Below, piece after piece: positions 34,610 to 47,484 of a stretch of DNA of 64,000 nt. Position 1 is the first letter of the stretch; each line of letters begins with the position of its first letter. The stretch covers positions 41,885 to 105,884 of the forward strand of contig JAGNLM010000007.1 of assembly GCA_017999615.1 (NCBI GenBank). The letters run 5' to 3'. The notes under the pieces were generated by a model that saw nothing but the letters and a program-made list of their open reading frames with translations, was not told the origin of the DNA and did not search any database. The stretch is from Gammaproteobacteria bacterium (GTDB lineage: Bacteria; Pseudomonadota; Gammaproteobacteria; JAABTG01). A program made the translations under genes and the position numbers.

Positions 34610-35272
34610 ATGAATCGGACGCCTGCGTGGGCCCGCTGGATCGGCCTCTCGGTGATGGTCTGCCTGGGCCTGCCCGTCGTCGCCGCGGGCCCCCGCGCCC
34701 CCGGCCCCGCCATCAAGTGCTGGGTCAACAAGGACGGCCTGCGGGAGTGCGGCAACGTGGTGCCCCCCGAGTACACCCAGGGCGGCCACTCGCAGGTCAC
34801 GCGCGCCGGCACGGTCCGGGAGGTGGAGGGCGCGAAGACCCCCGAAGAGGTGGCGGCCGAGCGCCAGCGCGCCGAGGCCGAGCAGGCGGACCGCCAGCGT
34901 GCCTCCGAGCGGGCGGCCCAGGACCGGGTCTTGCTGCACACCTTCACCACGGAGGAGGACCTGGTGCTCACCCGTGACGGCAAGCTTGCGGTGATGGAGT
35001 CCCGGGTTCGTCTCCTGGAGGGGCGCATCGCCGACCTCGAGAAGAATCATCACCAGCTGCAGGAGCAGGCGGCCCTGGAGGAGCGGGCCGGCAAGTCGAT
35101 GTCCGCCAGTCTGCGCGAGGACCTGCTCCAGGTAGACCGCCAGATCGCCGACCACCGCCAGTTCGTCGCGGACCAGCGGCGCGAGCAGGGCGAGATCCGG
35201 TCGAAGTTCGAATCCGACGTGCAGCGCTTCCGGGCCCTGAAGAGCGGCGCCGTCAAGCCGGGCGACCCCTAG
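34610..35272 (+). CDS. Secreted coiled-coil protein of unknown function
   Basis: 220 residues. Signal peptide about 1-26 (WIGLSVMVCLGLPVVAAG). The mature start IKCWVNKDGLRECGNVVPPEY resembles the DUF4124-like 'word' seen in many gammaproteobacterial periplasmic proteins, with two Cys. From about residue 75 to 205 it is highly charged and helical, with heptad-like Glu/Gln/Arg and leucines (VRLLEGRIADLEKNHHQLQEQ), so a coiled coil is likely. It is transcribed alone, convergent with ygjP. I do not recognise a specific function. Confidence 0.72.
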   Translation: MNRTPAWARWIGLSVMVCLGLPVVAAGPRAPGPAIKCWVNKDGLRECGNVVPPEYTQGGHSQVTRAGTVREVEGAKTPEEVAAERQRAEAEQADRQRASERAAQDRVLLHTFTTEEDLVLTRDGKLAVMESRVRLLEGRIADLEKNHHQLQEQAALEERAGKSMSASLREDLLQVDRQIADHRQFVADQRREQGEIRSKFESDVQRFRALKSGAVKPGDP

Positions 35273-35289
35273 GGGGGCCACCGCGGGCC

Positions 35290-35777
35290 CTACAGGGCGA
35301 GCCTCCCCTGCAGGGCGCGCAGGCGCGCCCTGCGCACGGCCCAGTCCGGCATGTGGGCCGCCACCAGCCCCCAGAAGGCGCGCGAGTGGTTCAGGTGGCG
35401 CAGGTGGCAGAGCTCGTGGAGCAGCACGTAGTCCACCAGGGCGGAGGGCACCAGCAGCAGCCGCCAGTTCAGGCTGATGGTCCCGAGGCTCGAGCAGCTG
35501 CCCCAGCGCGTGCGCTGGCCGCGGACGACGACCCGGGATGGCCGCAGGCCGAGGGGCTGTCCGATGGCCGCCAGCCGGGCCGGCAGCTCCCGGCGCGCCT
35601 CGCCCCGCAGCCAGTGCTCGAGGGCGGCCCGCAGCGTCGTCTCGCCGGCGTCCGGCGCCGAGAGTTGGAGCTCGGCGCCTGCGCGGCGCACCACGGTCCG
35701 CGCCCCCGTCCTCACCCGCAGGGTCAGCGTCTCGTCGAGCAGCGGCAGCGGGGCCCCGTCGACCAGGGGGGTGCGGC

Positions 35778-35781
<4 letters not shown>
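35290..35781 (-). CDS. YgjP-like zinc metallopeptidase (DUF45)
   Basis: 163 residues. SprT-like fold with the zinc motif VDYVLLHELCHLRHLNHSRAFW (HExxH and a third His), preceded by the family block RTRWGSCSSLGTISLNWRLLLVP. GTG 35781 lies in the slmA stop (GTGA), which fixes the likely start; the frame stays open further upstream inside slmA but does not code there. Last gene of the coaBC-dut-algC-argB-slmA run. Substrate unknown. Confidence 0.87.
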
Positions 35782-39701
<3,920 letters not shown>

Positions 39702-39740
39702 GGCACCTCCCGGCGCCGGCGGTCTCTCCATCGTGCGGTC

Positions 39741-40196
39741 CTAGCCCCGTCCGGAGGAGCCGAACCCCCCCTCGCCGCGCTGGCTGGGCTCGAAGCCCTC
39801 GACGACCTCGAAGTCCACCCGCAGCACCGGCAGGAAGACGAGCTGCGCGATGCGCTCGCCGGGCTGGATCGAGTAGGCCTCGCGGCCGCGGTTCCAGCAC
39901 GAGACGTATACTTGTCCCTGATAATCCGAGTCAATCAGGCCCACCAGGTTCCCGAGCACGATGCCGTGGCGGTGTCCGAGGCCCGAGCGCGGCAGGACGA
40001 CGGCGGCGACGCCTGGGTCACCGATGTGGACCGCGAGTCCGGTGGAGATCAGGTGGGTCTCTCCGGGCGCGATCGTCAGGGGCGCGTCCAGGCAGGCACG
40101 CAGGTCGACCCCCGCGGAGCCGTCCGTCGCGTACTCCGGCAGGGGAAATTCGCGCCCCAGGCGGGGGTCGACGAGCTTAAGTGCGACCCTGGGCAC
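39741..40196 (-). CDS. dut: dUTP diphosphatase
   Basis: 151 residues, trimeric dUTPase. Five motifs: [46 protein letters not shown] and the C-terminal [12 protein letters not shown] that closes over the substrate. It overlaps the end of coaBC by 20 bases, the usual order in gammaproteobacteria. Confidence 0.97.
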   Translation of the reverse strand: MPRVALKLVDPRLGREFPLPEYATDGSAGVDLRACLDAPLTIAPGETHLISTGLAVHIGDPGVAAVVLPRSGLGHRHGIVLGNLVGLIDSDYQGQVYVSCWNRGREAYSIQPGERIAQLVFLPVLRVDFEVVEGFEPSQRGEGGFGSSGRG

Positions 40197-41385
40197 CGAG
40201 CCGTTCCCCGATGAGCGCCACGAGCTCCCGGCCGAGCACCGTCTTGGGGGCCCGGCCGAGCCGCCGGGCCCCGCCCTCCCAGTAGACGTCGAGCTCGTTC
40301 TCGTCGGCGTCGAAGCCGGACCCGGGCACGCCGACCCGGTTGGCCGCGATGAGGTCGAGCCCCTTGCGCTCGAGCTTGTGCCGGGCGTTGGCCTCCAGCT
40401 CCTCGGTCTCGGCCGCGAAGCCCACCAGGAAAGGGCGCCGGGGCAGCCCGGCCACCCAGCCCAGCACGTCGGGCGCGGGCTCGAGCGTCAGGGTGAGGGG
40501 CGCTGCGCTGCGCTTGACCTTCTGGGGGGAGGGCTCGCGGGGGCGGTAGTCGGCGACCGCGGCTGCCGCGACGAAGACGTCGGCCCCGCCCGCGTGGGCC
40601 TGGACGGCGCGCAGCATCTCCTGCGCCGTCTCCACGCTCACCCGCTCGGTCCCCTCGGGGGCGGCGAGCCCCACCGGGCCGCTCACCAGGACGACGCGGG
40701 CGCCGGCCCGCGCCGCGGCTGCGGCGATGGCGTAGCCCATCTTCCCCGAGCTGCGGTTGGACAAGTAACGCACCGGGTCGAGCGGCTCCCTCGTGGGTCC
40801 CGCGGTGACGAGGACCGTGCGCCCGGCAAGCGGGCGCGGGGCCTGGCGGTCGGCGACCCAGGCGGCGATCGCCTCCGGCTCCAGCATGCGCCCGGCCCCG
40901 CTCTCCCCGCAGGCCTGGTCTCCCTCGGCGGGGCCGAGCACGTGAACGCCGCGCCCGCGCAGAACCTCGACGTTGGCGCGCGTGGCCGGGGCCTCCCACA
41001 TCCGGTGGTTCATCGCGGGGGCCACGGCGATGGGCGCCGTCGTGGCGAGGCACAGGGTGGACAGCAGGTCGCCGGCCAGGCCCGCGCCGAGCCGGGCGAG
41101 GAAGTCCGCGGTCGCCGGCGCGACCAGCACCAGCTCGGCCCAGCGGGCGAGACCGATGTGGTCCAGGCCGGATTCCTCCGCCGGGTCCAGCAGCGCGTGG
41201 CGGACCGGGCGGCCGCTGAGGGCCTGGAAGGTGAGGGGGGTGACGAAGGCGCGGGCCGCGTCCGTCATCACCACCTGGACGTCGGCGCCGGCCTTCTTCA
41301 GCGCGCGCACGAGCGCGGCGGCCTTGTACGCGGCGATGCCGCCGGTCACTCCGAGCAGGATGCGCTGGCCGCCGAGGGAAACCAT
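40177..41385 (-). CDS. coaBC: Bifunctional phosphopantothenoylcysteine decarboxylase / synthase
   Basis: 402 residues. CoaC half: [20 protein letters not shown], active His in [18 protein letters not shown] and [10 protein letters not shown] with the catalytic Cys. CoaB half from about 190: [27 protein letters not shown] and LIAANRVG, with the KLERK segment. Makes 4'-phosphopantetheine for coenzyme A. Divergent from radC. Confidence 0.96.
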   Translation of the reverse strand: MVSLGGQRILLGVTGGIAAYKAAALVRALKKAGADVQVVMTDAARAFVTPLTFQALSGRPVRHALLDPAEESGLDHIGLARWAELVLVAPATADFLARLGAGLAGDLLSTLCLATTAPIAVAPAMNHRMWEAPATRANVEVLRGRGVHVLGPAEGDQACGESGAGRMLEPEAIAAWVADRQAPRPLAGRTVLVTAGPTREPLDPVRYLSNRSSGKMGYAIAAAAARAGARVVLVSGPVGLAAPEGTERVSVETAQEMLRAVQAHAGGADVFVAAAAVADYRPREPSPQKVKRSAAPLTLTLEPAPDVLGWVAGLPRRPFLVGFAAETEELEANARHKLERKGLDLIAANRVGVPGSGFDADENELDVYWEGGARRLGRAPKTVLGRELVALIGERLGAQGRT

Positions 41386-41493
41386 GCTGACGCTAGTCTA
41401 AACGTTCCTGCGCAGAGGGAGGGAATCGACGATGGCGCCGGGTGCGCTCCTGGCCGAGGCTTGAGGGCAAACCGCCACGGACGGGAGGTCCCC

Positions 41494-42168
41494 GTGCCCA
41501 TCACGGATTGGCCGGAAGGGGAGAGGCCCCGGGAGAAGCTGCTCGAGCGCGGGCCGGCCGCGCTCTCGGACGCGGAACTGCTGGCGCTGTTCCTGCACAC
41601 CGGGGTGCGGGGCAAGACCGCCGTCGACCTGGCACGGGAGCTCCTCGCCGACCTCGGGGGTCTGCGGGGCCTGCTCGAGGCCGAGGCCAGCGAGCTCTGC
41701 GCGCGCCCCGGGGTCGGCCGGGCCAAGTACGCGCTGCTGCGCGCGGCGCTCGAGGTGGGGCAGCGCCACCTCGAGGCCCGTCTCGCCCGGGGTGACGCCC
41801 TGGCGAGTCCCGAGGACGCCCGGCGGTTCGTGACCCGGCGCCTGCGCCACCAGCCGCGCGAGGTCTTCGCCTGCCTGTTCCTCGACAACCGCCATCGGGT
41901 GATCGTCTTCGAGGAGCTGTTCTTCGGCACCATCGACGGGGCGACCGTGCACCCCCGGGAGGTGGTGCGCCGCGCGCTGGCCCACAACGCCGCGGCCCTC
42001 ATCCTCGCCCACAATCACCCCTCGGGGGTCGCCGAGCCGAGCCGGGCGGACGAGCTCGTGACCCGGCGCCTGCGGGACGCCCTCGCGCTGGTCGACGTCC
42101 GGGTCCTCGACCATCTGGTGGTCGGAGACGGGGAGGTGGCCTCCTTCGCGGAGCGCGGGCTGCTGTAG
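41494..42168 (+). CDS. radC: RadC/JAB domain protein
   Basis: 224 residues from GTG 41494, supported by GGGAGG eight bases before. N-terminal helix-hairpin-helix [19 protein letters not shown] region and [22 protein letters not shown]-terminal JAB/MPN metalloprotease-like domain with [18 protein letters not shown] (HxH-x7-S-x2-D type). The biological role is unsettled despite the radC name. The long frame upstream of 41494 is readthrough. Usually beside rpmB-rpmG, as here. Confidence 0.93.
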   Translation: MPITDWPEGERPREKLLERGPAALSDAELLALFLHTGVRGKTAVDLARELLADLGGLRGLLEAEASELCARPGVGRAKYALLRAALEVGQRHLEARLARGDALASPEDARRFVTRRLRHQPREVFACLFLDNRHRVIVFEELFFGTIDGATVHPREVVRRALAHNAAALILAHNHPSGVAEPSRADELVTRRLRDALALVDVRVLDHLVVGDGEVASFAERGLL

Positions 42169-42170
42169 GC

Positions 42171-42200
42171 TTCGCGTTCGCGTTCGCGTTCGCGTTCGCG
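42171..42200. repeat. Hexamer repeat (TTCGCG)5
   Basis: Exactly five tandem copies of TTCGCG directly after the radC stop codon. It lies about 60 bases upstream of the rpmB promoter. Copy number could vary by replication slippage. Confidence 0.9.
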
Positions 42201-42262
42201 GTCCGGGCCGCCGCCGCGGGGGCGCCCTCACCGCCGCCGGGCCCGGCCCTTGCTCGACGAGG

Positions 42263-42291
42263 TTGAACACCCGCCGGGCCGGTGGTATAAA
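42263..42291 (+). promoter_or_regulatory. Sigma-70 promoter for rpmB-rpmG
   Basis: -35 TTGAAC (42263-42268), spacer 17, -10 TATAAA (42286-42291). Both hexamers have at least four consensus matches, and the position 50 bases before the L28 start is right. One of the best promoters in the window. Confidence 0.8.
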
Positions 42292-42341
42292 ACGCGGCTC
42301 CCGGTAGGCCGTGATGGCGGCCCCCCCAAGAGGAAATGGTC

Positions 42342-42578
42342 ATGTCGAGAGTCTGCCAGGTCACCGGCAAGGGCCCCACGGCGGGAAACAACGTCTCCCA
42401 CGCGAACAATCGGACCCGCCGGCGCTTCCTCCCGAACCTGCACACCCACCGGTTCTGGGTCGAGAGCGAGAAGCGGTGGGTCAAGCTGCGCCTCAGCCGT
42501 TCCGGCCTTCGGCTGATCGACAAGCGCGGTATCGACGAGGTCCTCGCCGACCTGCGCAAGCGCGGCGAGAAGGTCTGA
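42342..42578 (+). CDS. rpmB: 50S ribosomal protein L28
   Basis: 78 residues. [33 protein letters not shown] is the classical L28 start. GAGGAAA in front supports ATG 42342 rather than the in-frame ATG six bases earlier. Only one Cys, so it is the zinc-free form. Followed by rpmG after ten bases. Confidence 0.97.
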   Translation: MSRVCQVTGKGPTAGNNVSHANNRTRRRFLPNLHTHRFWVESEKRWVKLRLSRSGLRLIDKRGIDEVLADLRKRGEKV

Positions 42579-42588
42579 GGGTCCAGCC

Positions 42589-42744
42589 ATGCGCGACAAG
42601 ATCAAGCTCGTGTCCAGCGCCGGAACGGGGCACTTCTACACGACGACCAAGAACAAGAAGACCACCCCCGACAAGTTGGAGATGAAGAAGTTCGACCCCG
42701 TCGTGCGCAAGCACGTGGCCTACAAAGAGGCGAAGATCAAGTAG
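42589..42744 (+). CDS. rpmG: 50S ribosomal protein L33
   Basis: 51 residues beginning [20 protein letters not shown] and ending [13 protein letters not shown]. Cys residues of the zinc-binding form are absent, the normal state in proteobacteria. It shares the rpmB promoter and is followed by an intrinsic terminator. Confidence 0.96.
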   Translation: MRDKIKLVSSAGTGHFYTTTKNKKTTPDKLEMKKFDPVVRKHVAYKEAKIK

Positions 42745-42768
42745 GCACTGGTGGTCCGAGACACAAGA

Positions 42769-42791
42769 AGCCCGCTTCGAGCGGGTTTTTT
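42769..42791 (+). terminator. Intrinsic terminator of rpmB-rpmG
   Basis: Stem CCCGC (42771-42775), loop TTCGA, stem GCGGG (42781-42785), followed by six T (42786-42791); flanking AG bases lengthen the pairing. It ends the L28-L33 transcript before the NUDIX gene. Confidence 0.88.
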
Positions 42792-42814
42792 GTTGGGCGC
42801 CCTGGAGGAACCCC

Positions 42815-43297
42815 ATGCCCGCCCCCCGCACGCCCGCCGTGACCGTCGACGTGGTGATCGAGCTCCGGGACCGGCCTGACCGTCCGGTCGTCCTCGTCCG
42901 CCGCAGGAACCCGCCCCCGGGCTGGGCCTTACCGGGGGGCTTCGTCGACCTCGGGGAGACCCTCGAGCAGGCCGCGGTGCGCGAGGCCCGCGAGGAGACG
43001 GGACTGGAGGTGCGGCTCGAGGCCCTGCTCGGCTGCTACTCGGACCCCCTGCGCGACCCCCGCGGGCACACGGTGAGCGCGGTCTACGTGGGGAGCGCGA
43101 CGGGCGACCCGGTGGCGGCCGACGACGCGGCGCTGGCCGAGGCCTTCGCCATCGACCGGCCGCCCTCCGAGCTCGCCTTCGACCACGGACTCATCCTGCA
43201 GGACTATCGGGTCTACCGGGAGACCGGGCGTCCTGCGCCCCTGCGCTCTGCCGGCTTGGCAGGGAAGCCCCGGGCCGAAATAATACCGACCCCATGA
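42815..43297 (+). CDS. NUDIX hydrolase
   Basis: 160 residues. A perfect Nudix box GGFVDLGETLEQAAVREAREETGLEV lies at about 45-70, preceded by VVLVRRRNPPPGWALPG. The ADP-ribose or general sugar-nucleotide type is likely, but the substrate cannot be read from the sequence. GGAGG precedes the ATG. It overlaps the ABC ATPase by four bases, so it belongs to the Gld-type ABC transcript. Confidence 0.9.
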   Translation: MPAPRTPAVTVDVVIELRDRPDRPVVLVRRRNPPPGWALPGGFVDLGETLEQAAVREAREETGLEVRLEALLGCYSDPLRDPRGHTVSAVYVGSATGDPVAADDAALAEAFAIDRPPSELAFDHGLILQDYRVYRETGRPAPLRSAGLAGKPRAEIIPTP

Positions 43298-44295
43298 GCG
43301 ACGACATCCTGGTCCGGGTCGAGGGGCTGGAGCGCTACTACGGCGAGCGCCCGGCGGTGGGCGGCGTCACCTTCCAGGTCCGCCGCGGCGAGGTTCTGGG
43401 CTTCCTCGGGCCGAACGGCGCAGGCAAGTCCACGACCATGCAGATCATCGCCGGCGCCCTGGCGCCGAGCGCGGGGCTGGTCCTGGTCGACGGGGTCGAC
43501 ATCCTGGACGAGCCCCTGAAGGCCAAGGCCCAGGTCGGCTATCTGCCCGAGCAGCCGCCGCTCTACCGGGAGCTCACGGTCGACGAGTACCTCGGCTACT
43601 GCGCCCGGCTGCACCGGGTGCCGCGGGGCCGGGTCGCCGAGGTGCGCGAGCGTGTCAAGGCGCGCTGCGGGCTGACCGACGTGGGCCGGCGGCTCATCGG
43701 CAACCTGTCCAAGGGCTACCAGCAGCGCGTCGGGATCGCCCAGGCGGTGATTCACTCGCCCGCGGTGGTGATTCTCGACGAGCCCACGGTGGGCCTCGAC
43801 CCGATCCAGATCCGGGAGATCCGCGCCCTCATCCGCGAGCTGGGGGGGGAGCACAGCGTCATCCTTTCCACCCACGTCCTGCCCGAGGTCCAGAGCGTCT
43901 GCGACCGGGTCCTCATCATCCACCAGGGCCGCCTCGTGCTCGACGAGCGGGTCGACCGGCTGGCGCTCGGGCTCGCGGAGCCGGCCCTGCGGGCGACCCT
44001 TCGCCGCCCACCGGCGGAGGCGGAGCTGCTGGACCTGCCGGGCGTGCTCGAGGCCGAGGTGGGGGAGGGGGGGCGGGTGACGCTGCGCTTTCGCGAGGGG
44101 GAGGACCCCACGCAGTCCCTGGTGGCCCGCGCGGTCGCGAACGGCTGGGGGCTGGTGGAGCTCGCGCCCCAGCGGCGCTCGCTCGAGGAGGTTTTCGTGC
44201 AGCTGACCTGCGGTGAGGACGGCGCCCACGCCCCTGCGGCGGGAGGGCGCGGCGTGAACGCGGCCGTTGCCCCGGTGCGGGAGGGCGCCCCATGA
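43294..44295 (+). CDS. ABC transporter ATP-binding protein (GldA type)
   Basis: 333 residues. Walker A GPNGAGKST, signature NLSKGYQQRVGIAQ, Walker B VVILDEPTVGLDP, switch His in VILSTHVLPEV. The C-terminal ~100 residues are an extension typical of export ATPases of the GldA/NosF group. Overlaps the permease (ATGA). The four-gene set ATPase-permease-GldG-DUF4340 is a common proteobacterial unit; the exported substrate is unknown. Confidence 0.93.
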   Translation: MSDDILVRVEGLERYYGERPAVGGVTFQVRRGEVLGFLGPNGAGKSTTMQIIAGALAPSAGLVLVDGVDILDEPLKAKAQVGYLPEQPPLYRELTVDEYLGYCARLHRVPRGRVAEVRERVKARCGLTDVGRRLIGNLSKGYQQRVGIAQAVIHSPAVVILDEPTVGLDPIQIREIRALIRELGGEHSVILSTHVLPEVQSVCDRVLIIHQGRLVLDERVDRLALGLAEPALRATLRRPPAEAELLDLPGVLEAEVGEGGRVTLRFREGEDPTQSLVARAVANGWGLVELAPQRRSLEEVFVQLTCGEDGAHAPAAGGRGVNAAVAPVREGAP

Positions 44296-45047
44296 TCGGC
44301 GCCATCGCCGCCCGCGAGCTCCGCGGGCTGTTCCTGTCCCCCCTGGCCTGGGCCATCCTCGCGGCGATCCAGCTGGTCCTCGGCTACGTCTTCCTCATTC
44401 AGGTGGAGGTCTTCCTGCAGTGGCAGGGGCGGCTGGCCGCCATCGAGGGCGCGCCGGGCCTGACGGAGATCGTCGCGGCGCCGCTCTTTCGCACCGCCGC
44501 CGTCGTCCTGCTGCTCGTCGTCCCGCTCCTCACCATGCGCCTGCTGAGCGAGGAGCGCCGGACCCGCACGGTGGTGCTCCTGCTCTCCGCGCCCGTCTCG
44601 ATGACCGAGATCGTGCTCGGCAAGTACCTGGGGCTGATGGGGTTCCTGCTGGTGGTGCTGGGGCTCGTCGGGCTGATGCCGCTCTCGCTGCTCGCCGGGG
44701 GGAGCCTGGACCCCGGCCTGTTCGCCTCTGGCCTGCTCGGGCTGCTCCTGGTGGTCGCGAGCTTCGCCGCCGCGGGGCTCTTCCTGTCCTCCGTCACCGA
44801 CCAGCCGACCGTCGCCGCCATCGCCACCTTCGGCTTCCTGCTCCTGCTCTGGATCCTGGACTGGGCCGGCAGCGGCGGCACGGAGACGCAGAGCGCCCTG
44901 CTCGGCTACCTGTCCCTGCTGACGCACTACGACTCGCTCCTGCGGGGCGTCTTCGACACCCGGGACGTGGCGTACTACCTGCTCTTCACCTTTGCCTTCC
45001 TGGCCCTGACCGTGCGGCGCCTGGACGCCGACCGGCTGCAACCGTGA
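44292..45047 (+). CDS. ABC-2 type permease (GldF type)
   Basis: 251 residues with six membrane helices (first IAARELRGLFLSPLAWAILAA, then VVLLLVVPLLTMRLLSEERRTRT, where the RLLSEERRTRT loop is typical of GldF/ABC-2 permeases). The last helix pair is near 175-240. It pairs with the preceding ATPase, and the GldG-like gene follows after 28 bases. Confidence 0.9.
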   Translation: MIGAIAARELRGLFLSPLAWAILAAIQLVLGYVFLIQVEVFLQWQGRLAAIEGAPGLTEIVAAPLFRTAAVVLLLVVPLLTMRLLSEERRTRTVVLLLSAPVSMTEIVLGKYLGLMGFLLVVLGLVGLMPLSLLAGGSLDPGLFASGLLGLLLVVASFAAAGLFLSSVTDQPTVAAIATFGFLLLLWILDWAGSGGTETQSALLGYLSLLTHYDSLLRGVFDTRDVAYYLLFTFAFLALTVRRLDADRLQP

Positions 45048-45075
45048 GCTACCGACCGCGAGGGGTGCACCGCCC

Positions 45076-46464
45076 ATGCGCGTGACCCGCAAGTCCCGTC
45101 TTCGCCTGAGGCTGGAGAACCTGGTCTTCTACGGCCTGTTCCTCGGCGCGATCGGCCTGCTGGCCTTCCTGAGCACCCGCTACCACGTCCAGCGGGACTG
45201 GACGGTGAGCGGGCGCAACACCCTGTCCGAGGCGAGCCAGGCCCTCCTCGGGCGCCTGGAGGGGCCGGTCGCCATCACCGCCTACGCGCGCGAGGACGAG
45301 GTGCTCCGGGGCCGCGTCCGGGACCTCGTCGACCGCTACCGGCGCCACAAGCGGGACCTCACGCTCTCCTTCGTGAACCCCGACACCGCCCCCGACCGGG
45401 TGCGCGAGCTCGGGATCGCGGTGGACGGCGAGCTGGTGGTGGAGCTCGGGAGGCGCAAGGAGCACGTGCAGACGCTCTCCGAGCAGGCCCTCACCAACGC
45501 CCTGCAGCGGGTGGCCCGGGGCGGCGACCGCCACGTGGTTTTCCTCACTGGCCACGGGGAGCGCGACCCCAGCGGCCAGGCCAACCACGACCTGCGGGAC
45601 TGGGCCCGTCAGCTGGAGCAGCGGGGCCTCAAGGTGGAGACGGTCCACCTGGCCGAGACCGGTGCGGTGCCCGAGCACACCAGCGTGCTCGTGATCGCGG
45701 GTCCCCAGGTGAAGCTGCTGCCGGGCGAGGCCGTGCTCCTGCTCGGCTACCTCGAGCACGGCGGCAACCTGCTGTGGCTCGCGGACCCGGGTGGTCTGCA
45801 GGGCCTCGAGGCCCTGGCCCAGCAGCTCGGGGTCGAGCTGCAGCCGGGGACCATCGTGGACCCCACCACCCAGCTCTTCGGGATCGACAACCCCGCGATG
45901 ACCCTGGTCACCCAGTACCCGTTGCACGCGGTGACCGAGCAGTTCGACCTGGTGACGGTGTTCCCGATGGCGGCCGGCCTGACGGCCCGCCCGGTTGCCC
46001 CCTGGCAGTCCGAGCCCCTGCTGACGACGGCGGGGCGCGCCTGGTCAGAGACGGGCGAGCTCGCCGGCGAGGTCCGCCTCGATCCCGGCAAGGACGTGGA
46101 GGGGCCGCTCGACGTGGGCATCGCGCTCACCCGGTCCCGGGAGTCGGCGCAGTCTGCCGACGCCTCGCCGGGGGCGGTGGCGCAGTCCAGCGCGACCCAG
46201 CGGGTGGTGGTCCTGGGCGACGGTGACTTCCTCTCGAATGCGTTCCTCGGGAACGGCGGCAACCTCGACCTGGGGCTCAACCTGATCAACTGGCTCTCGA
46301 GCGACGACGAGCTCATCGCCATCCCCGCGCGGACCTCGCCGGACACCCAGCTGGTCCTCTCCGAGGTCGCGGTGGCGGCCATCGGCCTCGCGTTCCTCGC
46401 CGTGCTGCCCCTCGGGCTCGCGGCGGCCGGCTTCGTGATCTGGTACCGCCGACGGAGGCGCTGA
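45076..46464 (+). CDS. GldG-like ABC-associated membrane protein
   Basis: 462 residues. N-terminal helix (NLVFYGLFLGAIGLLAFLSTRY), a large periplasmic part with the GldG/IFT52-like fold (FLTGHGERDPS, VLVIAGPQVKLLPGEAVLLLGYLEHGGNLLWLADP) and a C-terminal helix (VAVAAIGLAFLAVLPLGLAAAGFVIWYRRRRR). The family accompanies GldA/F exporters; in Bacteroidetes it takes part in gliding, but homologues in non-gliding proteobacteria have no known role. Confidence 0.88.
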   Translation: MRVTRKSRLRLRLENLVFYGLFLGAIGLLAFLSTRYHVQRDWTVSGRNTLSEASQALLGRLEGPVAITAYAREDEVLRGRVRDLVDRYRRHKRDLTLSFVNPDTAPDRVRELGIAVDGELVVELGRRKEHVQTLSEQALTNALQRVARGGDRHVVFLTGHGERDPSGQANHDLRDWARQLEQRGLKVETVHLAETGAVPEHTSVLVIAGPQVKLLPGEAVLLLGYLEHGGNLLWLADPGGLQGLEALAQQLGVELQPGTIVDPTTQLFGIDNPAMTLVTQYPLHAVTEQFDLVTVFPMAAGLTARPVAPWQSEPLLTTAGRAWSETGELAGEVRLDPGKDVEGPLDVGIALTRSRESAQSADASPGAVAQSSATQRVVVLGDGDFLSNAFLGNGGNLDLGLNLINWLSSDDELIAIPARTSPDTQLVLSEVAVAAIGLAFLAVLPLGLAAAGFVIWYRRRRR

Positions 46465-46466
46465 AC

Positions 46467-47468
46467 GTGTCGCGCCGGGCCGCCCTGAACCTCCTGCTGC
46501 TGGGTGCTGTGGCGGCCCTCGCCGCACTCGTGTTCCTGCAGCCCGGCATCGAGACACCGCCCCCGGTGCCCACGCTCACCGACCGGGCCCCAGAGTCGGT
46601 CGCCCGGCTGCGCATCGAGCGCCCGGGGCAGACGGCAGTCGTCCTGGAGAAGCGCGAGGGCGGCTGGCTCATGCTCGAGCCCCTGTCCCTCCCGGCCAAC
46701 GGCTTCCGCATCCAGACCCTGCTCGAGGTGCTGGGGGCCGCGACGGAGCGCAGTTACGCGGCGCAGGACCTGGAGCTCGCCCGCTTCGGCCTCGATCCGC
46801 CGCGGGCCTCGCTCGTCCTCGACGACCTGCGCCTGGACTTCGGGGACACCGAGTCGCTGAGCGGCCGGCGGTACCTGCGGGTCGGGGACCGGGTGCACCT
46901 CGTCACCGACCGGTTCTATCACCCGACCGTCTCCGGTGCCCCGGGCTTCGTCCACCTGGGGCCCCTCGGCCCCGAGCCCGAGCCCGTCGCCATCGAGGTT
47001 CCGGAGCTGACGCTGCGCCTTCAGGAGGGACGCTGGGTGGCGGAGCCGGAGCACCCCGAGGCCGGCGCCGACGCGGTCCAGGGGCTGGTGGACGCCTGGC
47101 GCACGGCCCAGGCCATCACCGTGCGTGCCCTCGAGCCCCCCGGGGCCGGACGCCCCGCCGCCGTCACGCTGAAGGGGAAGGAGGCGCCGCTGCGCTTCCT
47201 GGTGAGTGAGACCCCCCACGCCCTGGTGCTGGCGCGCCCCGATGCCGGGGTCCAGTACCACCTCCCTGTGGAGTCGGGGGACCGCCTGCTGCGCCTGCGC
47301 GCGCCCGCACCGCCGGGGGATGCCGCCGTGATCGACGGTGCCGAAGGTCCGGAGGGCCCCGGGGAAAGCCCCGGTGGCTCCGAGGGCGGCTCTGGTGTCC
47401 CGGGCGAAGGTCCAGGAGGGCCCGACGAGGCGAGGGAGAGGGCGGAGGAGAGCGCGAGACCCCGCTGA
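46467..47468 (+). CDS. DUF4340 domain protein
   Basis: 333 residues from GTG 46467, two bases after the GldG-like stop. One N-terminal helix (AALNLLLLGAVAALAALVFLQ), then two repeats of a beta-rich unit starting VARLRIERPGQTAVVLEKREGGWLML and VAIEVPELTLRLQEGRWVA, the DUF4340 pattern. The C-terminal ~60 residues are Gly/Glu/Pro-rich and look disordered. It is the regular fourth partner of Gld-like ABC clusters; function unknown. Confidence 0.85.
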   Translation: MSRRAALNLLLLGAVAALAALVFLQPGIETPPPVPTLTDRAPESVARLRIERPGQTAVVLEKREGGWLMLEPLSLPANGFRIQTLLEVLGAATERSYAAQDLELARFGLDPPRASLVLDDLRLDFGDTESLSGRRYLRVGDRVHLVTDRFYHPTVSGAPGFVHLGPLGPEPEPVAIEVPELTLRLQEGRWVAEPEHPEAGADAVQGLVDAWRTAQAITVRALEPPGAGRPAAVTLKGKEAPLRFLVSETPHALVLARPDAGVQYHLPVESGDRLLRLRAPAPPGDAAVIDGAEGPEGPGESPGGSEGGSGVPGEGPGGPDEARERAEESARPR

Positions 47469-47484
47469 AACGCCGGGTCCCGCT

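Noticed and set aside
42171..42200. CRISPR-like repeat
   Set aside because: Hexamer units directly joined, no spacers, no cas genes in the window.
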